64,000 nucleotides of DNA, from NCBI RefSeq assembly GCF_963678635.1, contig NC_087065.1:56634397-56698396 (forward strand), in the 5' to 3' direction. Source of the stretch: Symsagittifera roscoffensis. Lineage: Eukaryota; Xenacoelomorpha; Acoela; Convolutidae. The position numbers and the translations under genes are program-made. Positions 20,410 through 32,430 of this stretch are shown here, in pieces. Under the pieces are notes generated by a model, which worked only from the letters and a program-made list of their open reading frames with translations, did no database searches and was not told the origin of the DNA. Position 1 is the first letter of the stretch. Each line of letters starts with the position of its first letter.

Positions 20410-21180
20410 TGTATTATCAGATTTAATTTCATGATTTCTTTTTAAAATTGTGTCTTTATTGGCATGATTAGGGCAAGCCCTTTACGTCATATCTCTTCAA
20501 GTTTTGTGTCTCTTCATAGTCGGTCCTCATCGGCAAAACGTAACCAAGTTTGTTTCCTGGCTGGATTGAAACCGTGGTGTCCAGTGTGTTCAATAACACA
20601 CTGACACTCAGTCCGTTTCAAGTTTTTGAAAAGCTCCGGCCCAAAATTACTGAATTTTGAATATTTGGGTTGGGTACTAAACAAACCTGTTTACTATCAC
20701 TTAACGAGTTCAAATTTTTCATCCTAAAAATAGCTACCACAGCTTGTCCTGGCTGTAGTCTATCTTTTCTATCTAAAAAAAATGGCATATTATTTTCATC
20801 CGTTATTATTCTAATAATTGGTCGCTTTACTTACTTGATCCTTATTAAGGCGTTGTTCAAATCAATCATCACATCGAAATTCCTGACAAAATCTCAGCTC
20901 AAGGTGAACTGGTCGGAGTCGTCTAAATTCTCTACCATCAGGAAGCTCATCCAAAGATCCCGTCCTCCCATGTGGAGGACTGTTATCGGTGTTCTTCTAT
21001 CGCTTCACGTTTGGATGCCGCTAATCGGAGATTCGTCAAAATTAGGTCTTCCCTCGTGCCATGTTTTTATTGGCATCATGCTTACTACTGCTCATGTGTC
21101 CAGTAGTCCTGTGACTCCGATTTTCTTCCCATTGGTGTCGAGCAGATGTGCAGTCACATCTGCTTCGTATCCTATGTGAG
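20410..21180 (-). pseudogene. Gypsy aspartic protease remnant (active-site Gly is a stop)
   Basis: On the - strand the frame reads AHIGYEADVTAHLLDTNG, then GLLDT followed by a stop and AVVSMMPIKTW. The expected catalytic triad D-T-G therefore has TGA in place of the Gly codon (21092-21094 on the + strand), a one-base change. Downstream frames are broken again near 20880 and 20840 but retain LGRSFSKT- and PGNKLGYVLP-like stretches. Retropepsin-like role in the intact family; dead here. Confidence 0.7.
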
Positions 21181-21625
21181 CCGCGTTTTGCTCCATCATG
21201 TTGTCGTGGCCTATCCTACGGACATCAAGTTCTTCTTGACCCAAATAGATCTATCCTATTTGATCACTGTCTGCGGTCACGTAGATCTTGGTATAGATAC
21301 TGATCCCGTCCACGTTCAACATCACTCGATATGGTCCATAGGCTTCCACGTAGCGCCCGTGAAGTTTCTTTATTCGAGGGCCACCCGTTGTTAAAAGCGC
21401 TCGCACAGCATTTGACTCAGTGCGTAGCTCTACCTGTCTGAGCTAATCTGCATATGTGTCCAAATGCATAATTTTGAATTCTGATGGCTCACTCAGATTT
21501 CTGATCATCTGGTGTCCCGCTACCGAGATTATTGATTGTATCTTACTTTCCTGTGGCGCCATACCGAACGTCTGCCCGAAGATCACATTTAGTTTCATGC
21601 TCAAACTGCTTGGTGCTTTCGTTTC

Positions 21626-22117
21626 CTATACCTCTGTCGCTTCAAAGGCATTCAGCTTCTCCTGTGTTTTCCCGTTCTCCAGTTCAAGGTTAACTTTCTG
21701 TTCGATACCCTTCGTCACCAACTCCTGCTGCACTCTAAAAAAGGCAATTCTTGCTGCTGCCTTGCAGTCTACTTTGAAATTGTCCGCTGCAGTCACTGGT
21801 TCCGGTTCACTTATTTCTTCCGTTACTGCCTGCATTTTCTTTGTTGCCAGCTCTTGTGGCGTCTCTTTTCTGCGCGCCTCTGCTTTACTCAAGAGGCGTG
21901 CTTTGCTAGCTTTCACGCACGACAAAGGTTCCTCATTCCTAGGATGCTTAATTTCCACCACTCCATCCCAAAATTGCGGACAATCCGATTTAAAATGACC
22001 CTCCAAGTTACAAAAGAAACACTTCGGGCCGAATTTCGCAATTACTCCTCTCATGAAATCTTCATGATCGACTTCTGACGCATCTTCATCCTCGAGGCTA
22101 AAGCTTATCGCCCTCAA
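21626..22117 (-). pseudogene. Gypsy nucleocapsid region with CCHC zinc knuckle
   Basis: Contains CFFCNLEGHFKSDC, a perfect C-x2-C-x4-H-x4-C knuckle that in Ty3/gypsy gag binds RNA. An acidic, Ala/Glu-rich segment follows (EPEPVTAADNFKVDCKAAAR). It lies between the capsid remnants and the protease. Confidence 0.8.
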
Positions 22118-22259
22118 GCCTTGTTTGTAGGTTGGGCATGCTGATACATGATGGTTTGTTGAACTTCACTTTGCACAAGAACGTCTCTTGTCCATATCGT
22201 CCTTTGATTTGTACGAGTTGTTCCCTTGGTTTGCTGGTCCATTGTTAAAAATGCCATAT

Positions 22260-23345
22260 TTATTTTTTGTAAAAACCAGATATCACTGGAGGCTTTAGTG
22301 AGAGATATTCCTTTGACTTGAGTCTCAACTCATCTGGTGTAGGCGCATTGGTTGATAGCGGTTTGTAATGTGTCGCCAACATCGTTCGAAGTTCGTCATT
22401 TTTTACACCGTCGATGAATTTTGAGGCAACTGCTAGGTTCATCCTGCTGTTTGACTCATCCGGTTGACTGTGCCTTCTAAACATCTCCAAATCATCTAAA
22501 AACTTGTCTATCGTCTCGTCTTTACGTTGCCTCCGTTTCTCGAAGCGCATCATACTTGTACTCCGGAGCCAAAACGATTTAACAAGTTTTCAAAGATTTT
22601 CTCAGCTCTGTCTCGCTGGTATTGCTTTTTGGCCATCACGCAGTTTAAGGCTGTCCCTTCTAGGTTGCTGGTGAGCGCAGTGCATTTTTGTCTATGTGTC
22701 AATTCTTCCCCTTCAAAATGCAGTATCATGACTTCTATCCAGGTGTCAATACAGCCGTCAGATTCGTGTTTATAACATCTTGGTTTCTTAAATACTCTTC
22801 TGAACTTTTCACTACGTTCACTGGTTTTAGATAAATTCGTCAGGAAAGTTTCTTCCTTCTTCTGTTAGGTTGTTCGTTGAAGTTCAATCTCGGCTCCCTA
22901 CTAGGTTCTCCTGAGTTCGCTTCACGATTCCTCGATCCATTCCTGTTTCCTAGGAGCTCATCCAACCTATCCATTAGAGCCTGAGTGCGCCTCTCCATCA
23001 TTGCGTCTATTCTGGTGTCAAGAGTCCCAAGAGTCTGCTCTTGCTGAATTCTCAACTTCTCCATGTCGTCTCTCAAGCGTGTCTCCCTTTGCTCAGCTTC
23101 CCTTAGCGTGACAACTTTTTGGCCAAGTATTCATCCGTCTTTTTTTTCAAGCGTTTTCCACTTCTGCTAAATTCTTGTCTGTTGCGGTTAATCGCCTCCC
23201 ACGGGTTTCTCTCTCGACGTGGACTGGCCTCTCTAGTTCACTCATTCTCAAAGACATCTGCTCGTTCTGTGCTCCTATGCTGCCCACTATGTTGGTCAAG
23301 GCTTCTGCGAGTGATGCTCCGTTGTCTTCGGAGGTAGCTTGGTGC
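22260..23345 (-). pseudogene. Gypsy gag coiled-coil and capsid-like remnants
   Basis: Two readable pieces. 22840-23076 has MRDDMEKLRIQQEQTLGTL and repeated Met/Arg/Leu heptad-like spacing, a probable coiled coil. 22260-22553 has RQRKDETIDKFLDDLEMFRR and NLAVASKFIDGVKNDELR, which resembles the retrotransposon gag capsid pattern (basic, then an E-T-I-D-x-F helix, then F-I-x-G-x-x-x-x-x-L-R). Frames break between them. Confidence 0.6.
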
Positions 23346-23598
23346 TGGTCGAGACTCGAGCCTTGCTTCTTCCCCTCAACGTTTCCCCATAATTAGCTTC
23401 TGAATCCACTGGTGGATTACTTGACCTTTGTGTTTTTCCCAGGTTGCACTTCCCAATTCATCCCGGTTATAAAATCTCCTGACTTATTTGTTCCATTTTC
23501 CGACTTGCTTTTTGTCCTAACCACACCAAATTGGTCCATCGATCCAGTCTCTCTATTGGTGTATGCATTATTCTCCTGCATACTTGAACTATTGTGGC

Positions 23599-24135
23599 TT
23601 ATTTGACTTTCGAAGCGGTAATCGTCATCCTCTTCTTCCTAGGTTTCTGCTTCACCGACTGCAGTCGCTCAGAAAATGAGGAGGACGTTGTCGGTTTCTC
23701 CGTCATCCCATGCATCGTAGTGTTATCAGTTGGTGATCTTGTAGTCGCCACATTTTCAGTAGAGATGTCAGACAGTTCCGACATCTCCTCTCTATCTAGA
23801 GTCCCGGTGGAAGTGGCAAAATCTTGGCCTTGTTCTACCGGGGTAGATTGACTTGCCAATCTACTGTTATCAATCCCTTCCGTTCCACGTCCTGTCCGAT
23901 TCTCATCCAAAGCAAGATCCGGATGGATCTCTACTTCTAACGTTGCTTTTTGTCCTTCGGAGGTCTTTTGACTCCGAGTTTCAACCATTCTGCCTGAAAC
24001 TTTCTTCCCTTTGCTGGTCCGGGTGCGTGCGATCCTTTCCGAAAAAAGGTCGTTAATTGACTTTCTTTCTTTCTTTGGTATAAATTTACTAGAGCTATCA
24101 CTTTGTTTAGGTATCCTTGACATGTCTAGATTCAT
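23599..24135 (-). pseudogene. Gypsy gag N-terminal region
   Basis: Open frame of 178 codons starting MNLDMSRIPKQ and containing MVETRSQKTSEGQK; hydrophilic, Ser/Thr/Glu-rich, with a basic C-terminus (KQKPRKKRM). Position directly upstream of the capsid and knuckle remnants makes it the gag N-terminus; no domain is recognisable by sequence. The start is chosen because the upstream frame is AT-rich and noncoding. Confidence 0.55.
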
Positions 24136-24949
24136 CTTCTTCTTACCGCTTATACACTCAATCCGATTACTAAAGTTTCTATTGTTTGACTACTGATAAT
24201 AATAACAGAACACAATAAATTCCAAATCTTTCACTTAAACAGTGACCACGATTCCTTGTTAATTATCACAGTACAGCGTGTAGACAGTTTATTCACAACA
24301 AAAGAGTAATGGTTATTCGATATGAAGCTAGCACAAAACGGTTATGATATCAATATATTTAAAAAAATAGTGTACTCACTACCCAGTCAAGCACAAATAT
24401 TGTAGATTGAAAACCAAAATTGAGAAAAAAATAATAAAAAATATTTTCAAAAAAATGTATGTCTATTGCACTTGGTCTGTCGCAATTCAATAGTCGAAGT
24501 TGTATCTAAAGAAAGAGCTTTCCTTGTTCAGTGCCGCACTAAACAGACAAAACTTGGGGCAGTAATTCTCTCAAGTGGGCGTCTGTTGCACCCACCGAGT
24601 ACTGTGTTACCTATCTGCCTTCGGATTGCCCGAGCTAGGCCTACTAAATTTCTCAAGGCAATCTCTTTTGCAAGAAAGACGAAATGGATTTTAATCCACA
24701 CAAATCAATGTCGAACTCTGTTTTTAGTTAGGATTAGATTCGCGAATCTCCGGGTTTAGACTTTTGTTTACTTAGTATGGTTTTTTCAAGCTTTTTTGAA
24801 AGGCAAGTTACCAGTGCAGTCACTAGTTTCTAGCCTGATTCCTAAAATCCTAATATTCTTTGCTACATATATCACTCCCTACTACGAACCTTTTAGGATC
24901 CTTAGAATCACGTACCTTATACGTAAAAAAATAATAGATTGGATATTGC
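24136..24949. other. AT-rich flank of the gypsy gag, no gene
   Basis: Expected position of 5' UTR and PBS of the - strand element. I could not identify a primer-binding site or LTR edge. A 97-codon + strand frame near 24466 has no recognisable content. Confidence 0.4.
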
Positions 24950-25510
24950 TATGACCCCTCCGGGTTAACGAAATAGGACCCTTCCGGATTAGGACCCTTC
25001 TGGATTAGCGAAATTAGGACCCTTCAGGATTGGTGAAAATGAGACCTTCCGGATTGGTGAAAATAGGACTCCTCCGGATTGGTGAAAATTATGACGCTTC
25101 CGGATTGGTGAGATTGGGAACCTTCCGGATTGGTGAAAATGGGCCCTTCCGGATTGGTCAAAATGGGACCCTTCCGGATTGGTGAAAAAAGGACCCTTCC
25201 GGATTGGTGAAAATGGGACCCTACCGGATTGGTGAAAACGGGACCCTTCCGGATTGGTGAAAATGGGACCCCTCTGGATTGGTGAAAATGGGACCCTTCC
25301 GGATTGGTGAAAATGGGACCTCTCCGGATTGGTGAAAATGAGACACTTCCGGATTGGTGAAAATGGGACCCCTCCAGATTTGCGCAAATAGGACCCTTCC
25401 GGAATGGTGAAAAGAGAACCCTTCCGGATTGGTAAAAACAGGTCCCTTCAGGATTTGTATTAATAGGACCCTTCCGGATTGGGGAAAATGGGACCCTCGC
25501 GGATAAGTTC
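24950..25510. repeat. 25-bp minisatellite, about 22 units
   Basis: Tandem units of consensus GGGACCCTTCCGGATTGGTG plus AAAAT, with point variation and some 24-26 bp units. Isolated degenerate copies occur beyond the array at about 25565, 26140 and 26665. Because 25 is not a multiple of three, a - strand frame (24989-25387) cycles through three repeating peptides; that is a by-product of the repeat. Confidence 0.95.
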
Positions 25511-27219
25511 TCCGATGCTATTATGCTGTAGGTACTAACTAGGAAGGGTGTATTCTTCGTCCCTAGACCCTTCTGGATTGAAGTTAAGCCTCTTATCTAT
25601 CAATTCACCTTATATGTGAAGGGTCTTAGAAGTAGTCTAAATTCGACTCAAATATGGTTTTCCGGGTTCTTTAGCCCTCCCTTTTGGTCGAGAACAGCTT
25701 AAAATTGCCTTATTCAACCGTTGCTACAGTTTGGTAGGGGTATATGGGCTTTCCAAAGTTTTTTTTTTACAAAATGTTAAGGGTCTACCTTCACAAATAG
25801 GTGATTTTGCTAAAAACGATCTTAAAAACATTCTATGCTTATTTTTTTTCAAAAAACATAGACTCTATGAGTAAGTTCGCTTGATTTCTGATCTAATGGT
25901 ACTAAAATTAACTAAATCTGTCCAGTAGATTCAAAGTTATTAACCTAATTGTCTTCTTCTTAAAGTGCAGAAGTTCTGTAACTTACAGGTTCCACCTATT
26001 TTTTTTCGCAATTCTTGTCTTATTGTTTTAAAATTTGTTAATCCGAGCTCAGAAGGCCTCTACTTTTCTGGTTCAATTCAAAAAAAGCTAATCTAAAACG
26101 TTCCAGCTGAAAAAATTTGCCAAAAACGATGCTATTTGGACCTTTCCGGATTGATGAATCCTTTAAAGCAAACTCGTTAAATTCGATTCCACTGGAACCC
26201 GGAAGGTTATTGGCAAACGGGTTTTGAATACCTGTCGATTGGCTAATGAGTGTTGTCTGAGCAACAATTTTTATGGGCCTAACGCAAAATTTTCAAAAAT
26301 TTTCTTTTTTTGTAGCGTTTCGTTTTTACAAAAATCACGAAAATTTGGTCTTTTTAATATGTTTCTTATTGAAAAACGGTGTAGGAGTATTAATATTGGC
26401 AAAATTTATAGTAATACTAATAAAAATATACCCCTCCAGGTTTGTTCAATAACCAAATTAAGGTGCTTAACTCGGAAATGTGCAACTCGGTGAAGGGTCC
26501 TTCCAGTGCAGTCACTGTCGAGCCCCACAGATTGGTATCTTAATTTCTCTGCCAAAGGGGATACAAAACTTGTTAACGATACCCAATAGTCGATTGCTGT
26601 TGTCCTGGAGCCCCTTCTTGTTGCTCTTTTCACTGCTTGCCGGATCAGTCTTCTTCACTAATCCCGAGACCCTTCCGGATTGAGCGCAAATTAGCATTAA
26701 CGTCCTAAAATACTCAAATAACCCTACAGTACAAGCACCAGAAACGGGCCACAATTTTGATCGTAACAATCCTGTTTGATGTAAATGCCTGTTACAACAA
26801 TATATCTAACAACAACAAACGGGAGGGTAGCGTCACATTTTGTCTGGGGGAATGATTTCTACTGATTTTTTTTTTCTGTTTTTGTTTTTTCTCGGTTATT
26901 TTATCTATTTTTTGGCTTTTCTTGGGGACTATACTACTTTTTTTTTGGTTTGTTATGTATTTTTAAGTGTTTTTGTCATATACCACTCAGGGAACGACGT
27001 GACTGCGAATCCCCCCACCCTTCCTGGTATGTGCATTTTTGGCTTTAACTATGTTAAAAAGCTATATTCGGGAATCCGGAATGCTTTCGCGTTCCAAACT
27101 ACCCTCTCGGCCCTGTAATAAGGGCCTTATTGAGAACATTCAATCAGCGCGGAGTGCTCGTTAACGGTTTTGCCGGTCACGATGTTAAAAAAGAATAACA
27201 CCCAGGAGCACCGGAACAT
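25511..27219. other. AT-rich interval with scattered minisatellite relics
   Basis: No gene called. A 92-codon frame at 26840-27118 is F/L/Y-rich from T-tracts and ends in a less biased stretch (NAFAFQTTLSAL) just before the CCTGTAATAAGG sequence; its nature is unknown. Confidence 0.4.
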
Positions 27220-28085
27220 GTATGTAACATTCGCTCGGAAGTACATATCGAAGGAAAACAAAGCTAGGTTCTGAAACGACTGGCTAGCGTCAAAGCAAAG
27301 CTCTACATGCTTTTAACCATCTCTTCCAAAGCCAGTTCTTTTTGATGGTCTTTTTAACATCGGGTCGACAAAAACGTTACTGTTTCCGGCTTCGATCAGA
27401 AAGCTCTAACTAACTTAATTACATGCAAAATAGTGAGCTTATGGCTGGGTCCCCAGACCACGAGGTCACTCTTAAAATCAGGGCTACTATTATTTATTAT
27501 ATTACTATTGTTTTTGTTCAGTAGATAAAAATCATCATCTCCATCAAAGATGGATGAACCCTTTCCCTTAACTCCTAGCTTCTCTTAGTCTGAAAATGAA
27601 TTTAGATGTTAACTGAATTCAACTCAGGACATGACCAGAACCTAAAAGTTTATAAAACACAGAGTTTGAGTTCTCCTCCCAAGACCCTTCCAAATTCTGG
27701 AATCCGGATAAATAACGTCCTTATTTCTTCCAGGAAGGCTGGACACGCCGTCCCAACACCCTACCTTGTTCTCGGGATTCAAGTTGTAACAATTATACCG
27801 GTACAATCGTTACAACTCGGAATGTTCTTCTGTCAAAATTTTCAATCACGGTTTTAATTTGCTGTCGTTCTTTTGTTCAACTCAACGACTTCGGTTGTTG
27901 TGTCCTGAATACTGTTTTCAGTTGTCGCGAAATTTCTACGTCGTCACGTGTCTTTGTTTTCAAACGAGTTTTTAAAAATCAACATTTCGGTCCAAATTAA
28001 CCAATCCGCAATCGTCAAAATGAACGAATAACCCCACGAATGTGCTAAAATTGTCAATTTTCCTACTCCGCTGTTGCAATAAACT
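27220..28085. repeat. LTR-like repeat copy 2 (uninterrupted A+B)
   Basis: Contiguous 860-bp version of the segments at 6116-6509 and 10157-10625, from TGTAACATTCGC to GCTGTTGCAATAAA. It preserves the sequence into which the LINE at 6510 inserted. Terminal TGTAAC and GTTGCA near the right end are almost inverted repeats, as LTR ends would be. It runs directly into the right half of the copia 5' LTR. Confidence 0.8.
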
Positions 28086-28200
28086 GCAAAAATAATGCGG
28101 TTAACAAAAAGTTATTTATTTTGACTTAAACCACTTTCATGGAAAATAAATCATAAGAAATTCTTTTCATCTTTAAACATCGAGACGTACTATTATAATA
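28085..28200 (+). repeat. Copia 5' LTR, right portion
   Basis: Matches 32565-32672 (ATGCGGTTAA, TTTCATGGAAAATAAAT, AAACATCGAGAC, TACTATTATAATA). The left half expected from the 3' LTR is absent; the TGTAACATTCGC repeat occupies its place. Confidence 0.8.
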
Positions 28201-28218
28201 GGTTATGGGCGATTGAAG
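28201..28218 (+). other. Copia primer-binding site
   Basis: GGTTATGGGCGATTGAAG follows the LTR end immediately. GGTTATGGGC is the start of the Drosophila copia PBS, complementary to an internal part of initiator tRNA-Met. Confidence 0.7.
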
Positions 28219-28240
28219 CTTCCAAGCACCAAAAATCTTG

Positions 28241-28887
28241 ATGGATTCCGAGCAAAAGAAACTGCTCTCTTTCAATGGAAAATCCGAAAATTTTCCTGTA
28301 TGGTGTGAACAATTTCTAGCTTATATTGAAGAAAACAAACTAAATGTAGAATCTGAAAAAATTAGCAAAGCCAACAGAGATGCTTTTTAGAGGAAGTTGT
28401 ATCAGGAAATGATTATGCACCTCAATGATGCTACTTTGCAGATGATCATTGCTAAGAATAACAAGAATGGATTCGAAATATGGAAACACTTGCAAAAACA
28501 ATTGGACAGATTCAAACAAGCCAAATCATTGTGCTTTGGCAAGAGTGTCTGAAACTCAAGAAAAACGGTGAATCGATGATAGAATTTCTAAACAAAATGA
28601 ACAGCATTGTGATCAAACTGCAATCTGCAGATGAAAAGATCAGCGACAACCTGAAAATAGCCATAGTTCTCAAAGCATTGCCCCAAGAATACGACTCATT
28701 CATAGCTACAATACAGTTCCAGAAGATATCGTATCTACAATTGAAAGAGCGACTGATTGAACGATCTCTTGAGGGAGCTCAAACAAACAAGATACGAGTT
28801 CTACGTCCTTTGCGGCTCAAGCGATTCATAGAACTGGCCGAGGACGATACAATGGAGGAACTGGACAAGGAAACAAGAAAACCTTAA
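28241..28887 (+). pseudogene. Copia gag capsid region
   Basis: Begins MDSEQKKLLSFNGKSENFPV and WCEQFLAYIEENKLN, typical of copia gag. A TAG at 28388-28390 truncates it at residue 49. The original frame persists to WKHLQKQLDRFKQAK, then the homologous frame switches at about 28530 to LKKNGESMIEFLNKMNSIVI and IAIVLKALPQEYDSFIA, the L-P-x-x-Y hallmark. Confidence 0.85.
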
Positions 28888-29130
28888 ACTGTACAAAGTG
28901 TGGACGTAACAATCACACTGCTGACAGGTGCTATGCGAAGCAGCATGTAAGCAAGCAAAATTCGAGCAACCGTCAAGGCGGTTTCTCTGGGTTTGCACTA
29001 GCTGCTACTTCAAATGGGTCGATGGATATTGTGATACACTTTTGGTGCACGAACCATATCATTCCAGAGAAATCAATGTTCAAGACGCTTTCTATGCTGG
29101 AAGGGGACTGAAGTGCGATGTTTATTACTA
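28888..29130 (+). pseudogene. Copia CCHC knuckle and protease remnant
   Basis: CTKCGRNNHTADRC at 28890-28931 is a perfect C-x2-C-x4-H-x4-C. Some 30 codons later FWCTNHIIPEKSMF resembles the copia protease segment following D-S-G, but the D-S-G itself is not readable. The frame ends at the stop in GAAGGGGACTGA. Confidence 0.75.
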
Positions 29131-29256
29131 ATGGGGATGGGACGCAATAGCGAGCACATTGTGTTGGAGAAATTTGCCTCCCATTCTACGATCGTAATAA
29201 AGCTCGTTTAATCTCCAGCGCGCAAGTACACGTTTAATCTCCAGCGCGCATTTTAT

Positions 29257-30278
29257 GTGCCGAGATTCAAATTTCATTTGATATCAGTTTCACTTCTAGT
29301 TAAGCAAGGAAACACATTGATTTTTAACCAAAATCCGAATAATCGTGTGGGACAACAAAAAGCTTGTTTTTTTGAAAGAGATGGTCTTTTTTGGTTTAAA
29401 CATAGTGCAGAAGAGCCGAATAAGTCGGCATTGTCGGTTGCTAAATGGCATGCAAGGTTTTTACATGCAAATTGTGAAACATTGAAGAAAATTACAAATC
29501 AAGCAGTAAAAGGCATGGTTATTTCCGGTTCATTGGCAACCGATAAGTGTTCAACGTGTTCAGAATGTAAAATATCTACGTCTGACATATCTAAAAACCC
29601 TCAAGTTAGGGCAACACGAAAATTTGAACTAGTCCACAGTGACGTTTGTGCACCTTTTCCGGAATCATTGCATGGAAACAAATATGCAATATCTTTTATT
29701 GACGATTTTTCATGATATGCAACAGTATATTTTATGGCCTCTAAAGGCCATTCGTTAGCAAAATTACAACATTTTTTTAAAACGATGGTCCAACCTTGTA
29801 ATGTAACTGGATTTACACTCAGGTTAGGTAATGGTGGAAAAAATATTTTACGCAAATTTCAAAAGTTTTGGAAGAATAACAGCATTGCACAGCAATTTAC
29901 CAGTCCTTATTCTCCTCATCAAAATGGTATAGCCGAGCGGTATTGGCGTACGTTTCTGACAATGCAAGAGGTTTTTAATTATCTTCAAAGTTACAAGAAT
30001 CTTTTTGGGTAAGGACAGTTGATACTGTAGTACACACAAGAACAGGTGTAGTAGCATCTGATATTAATGATGATAAAACAGCCTACGAAATGTTTTTGGG
30101 AAAGCAACCCAGTGTTCATCATAGAAAAGTTTTTGCTTGCTTATGTATATCAAAAACTAAAACCCACCAGCGCAAGTTATTACCCAGAGGCAAAAAGGCA
30201 GTTTTTAAAGGTTATGACGGGCAGTTTTTAAAGGTTATGACGGTTGAAGTCCTGCATATATTTTTTATGGTTTTGTGA
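29257..30278 (+). pseudogene. Copia integrase
   Basis: GAG-pre-integrase and HHCC finger: KWHARFLHANCETLKKI then CSTCSEC. Core: FELVHSDVCAPFPESLHGNK and ISFIDDFS, then a TGA at 29713-29715. Beyond it, the second catalytic Asp motif reads LRLGNGGK, with Gly where D-N-G is expected, while PHQNGIAERYWRT keeps the Glu. A second stop follows near 30010; 30090-30278 retains the FLGKQPSVHHRKVFACLC module. Confidence 0.88.
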
Positions 30279-30697
30279 AAGGGAAATTTTATCGCTCTCG
30301 GAATGTGACATTTCACGAAGAACAAATCCCAGGTCTCGATAACGGATCAAGGTCTGCTATTGTTTTGTCTTTTCCCCAAAATGATCCATTGGGGGCTGTC
30401 ACAGATTCAGTGGGGGTCAATAATGCACAAACAATTGCAACTGATGCAAATGAAGTATTGCCTATTCTTGAACAGACGTTATTAACGACAGGGGGAGCTA
30501 CTTCTACAACTATTGGTACTTCTCAAAGAGTATCTTCAGCATCTAGTCCTCATAAAGTGCAAATGGAGATTCAAGATACTCCAATCTACTTAGATACACG
30601 TGAAAATTACACAACCCACGATGAATATGATATGTTTGATGCCCTTGAGTCTTCTCCGCACACTCCAACTGCAAAATATTACTTCCCCCACTCCTGA
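30275..30697 (+). pseudogene. Copia linker between integrase and RT
   Basis: KFYRSRNVTFHEEQIPGLDN is the conserved end of copia integrase (SRDV.F.E-type). The rest is Ser/Thr/Pro-rich spacer as usual upstream of RT. Confidence 0.7.
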
Positions 30698-30883
30698 TAT
30701 TTCGATAAAAATTTTACCAAAACGTTTTACAACATCCAAATGAAGAGAACAATCTGTGAGTGATGAAGAACATTCTACTGCTTTGGGACTTGACATTCCT
30801 ACAACTAATAGGATTGGTCGGGACTGATTCGAAGACTTGTATGGCACTACGATTATGATTTTTCTACTGATGAAAACTAAAAT

Positions 30884-31667
30884 ATGGCAATGGCTGCTAG
30901 CGTCAATGGCATTGTCCCATCACTTAGTTATGATGAAGCAATTTTGTCAGCTGATGCTGAAAAATGGCAAGCTGCAATGCAAAATGAATATAAAAGTCTT
31001 GTAGAAAGTAAAACATGGGTTCTTGTGATTTTTTATTTTCTTGAAAACGAAAGGCAAATGGGTTTTTGGTGTAAAGCGTAAAATCGATGGTTCAATTGAA
31101 CAATATAAGGCACGCTATGTGGCTAAGGGATTTAGTCAAGTTTATGGGCAAAATTATACTGATATTTTTCCACCTACTATTAGTATGACAGTTATTCGCT
31201 CATTAGTTGCCATTGCAGCACAGCATGGTTTAACAATGCAAAAAATTGATGTCAAAACAACTTTTTTGAATTATATTTCAGAGGATGAAATTTTCATTGA
31301 GCAACCTCGTGGTTTTGAGTCTGGTGAACGTGATGTATGCAATCTCAATAAATGTACTTACGGTTTAAAACAAGCGAGTCGAGCTTTGAATCAGTTTCTA
31401 ACAACAATTTGATTAGAACTTGGTTACTTAAGAAGCTCTGTAGACACCTGTTTATTCTATCATTTTCAGAAAATGTGTTTCATTGCTGTGTATGTTGATG
31501 ACTTGATAATTTTTGATGTTGACGAATTTTCAGTGCAAGAGCTGATTGCCAATCTTGGTACGCGGATGCGTATTGAAGATAAGGGTGTTGCCGAATGGTT
31601 TTTAGGAATAAAAATTCACGTTGGTGAAAAACGTATATTGTTTTCTCAAGAAAGATACGTCAAATAA
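30884..31667 (+). pseudogene. Copia reverse transcriptase
   Basis: AEKWQAAMQNEYKSLVESKT opens the RVT_2 domain; a shift near 31045 leads to KARYVAKGFSQVYGQNYTDI, MQKIDVKTTFLNY (motif A Asp kept) and CTYGLKQASRALNQF, then a stop at 31410. The catalytic box is intact in the next frame: FIAVYVDDLIIF (31480-31515). Ends EWFLGIKIHVGEKRILFSQE. Confidence 0.9.
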
Positions 31668-31689
31668 TTAATCGAAAAGTGGAATATGC

Positions 31690-32423
31690 AAAATTGCAAA
31701 CCGGTTTATGAACCTGTGGTTACATCTAAAAAATGCAACTGATGATAAAAGTCTAACAGATCGTTCCCTTTTTCGGCAGTTAGCGGGGGCGTTATTGTCT
31801 TTAGCTGTAACACTTAGGCCGGATATTGCTCTTGCAGTAAACTTAATCTCTCAAGCATGCAAAATTCTAACATTGCAGCAAAAAGAGTACTACGCTATTT
31901 AAAGGGCACGAATTATTTCCTTTCTTATTCACGACATGATTACGGTCTAAGTGTTTTTGCGTAGAGTGATGCCGACTGGATAGGCGGCGTAAAGACCAGA
32001 AAAACTGTATCTGGCATGGTTATGAAATTAAATGAGTCTGACTCACCGGTTTTTTGGCGAACTACTAAACAACGTTCGTTATCATTATCTACATGTGAAT
32101 CGGAATATATGGCTCTATTGGCCTTGGCTCAGGAAGTTTTGTTCCTGAAACATGTTTTTGAGAGAGTTAACTATAAAACTACTCTCCCTATTTTGTTTAG
32201 TGACAACCAAGAAGCAATCTGTGTAGCTCATAAAACAGCTTCAAAATCGAGAGCCAAACATATCGACATTAAAGTATACCTTGTTCGAGAACAAATTCGC
32301 TCTGGTAAGATGACGTTAACATATCTTCCTCTTACAGCTATGGTTGCGGATGTTCTGACAAAAGGGCTTCCACGTGTCCGTTTGGCGCAGATATGCAAGC
32401 TAATCTTCGGAAGTGCGGTTTGA
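31690..32423 (+). pseudogene. Copia RNase H
   Basis: 31708-31902 covers LTDRSLFRQLAGALLSLAVT and RPDIALAVN. 32016-32423 contains RSLSLSTCESEYMALLALAQ, ILFSDNQEAICVAHK and SRAKHIDIKVYLVREQI with LPLTAMVADVLTKGL: the RNase H core in the copia arrangement. Two stops lie between 31902 and 32016. Confidence 0.9.
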
Positions 32424-32430
32424 GGGGGTG

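Larger units (their letters stand above)
11609..24135 (-). mobile_element. Decayed Ty3/gypsy-type LTR retrotransposon with long extra coding region
   Basis: A - strand series of frame-broken ORFs in canonical Ty3/gypsy order: gag with CCHC knuckle, aspartic protease, RT, RNase H, H2C2 and integrase core, then a long unrecognised coding-like tail reaching 11609. Inactivating changes occur in every domain. LTR ends were not identified with confidence; the TGTAACATTCGC repeats on either side (6116 and 27220) would be in the right orientation to end the element in GAATGTTACA on the - strand, but 3 kb separates the right one from gag. Confidence 0.8.

Noticed and set aside
25000-25387. 132-codon repeat protein on the - strand
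   Set aside because: Produced by the 25-bp minisatellite cycling through frames; no start context or conservation evidence.
24950-25510. CRISPR-like regular repeats
   Set aside because: Units are contiguous 25-mers without unique spacers, in a eukaryotic context; it is a minisatellite.
26840-27118. Membrane protein of 92 residues
   Set aside because: Hydrophobicity comes from long T tracts; no homology or gene context recognised.
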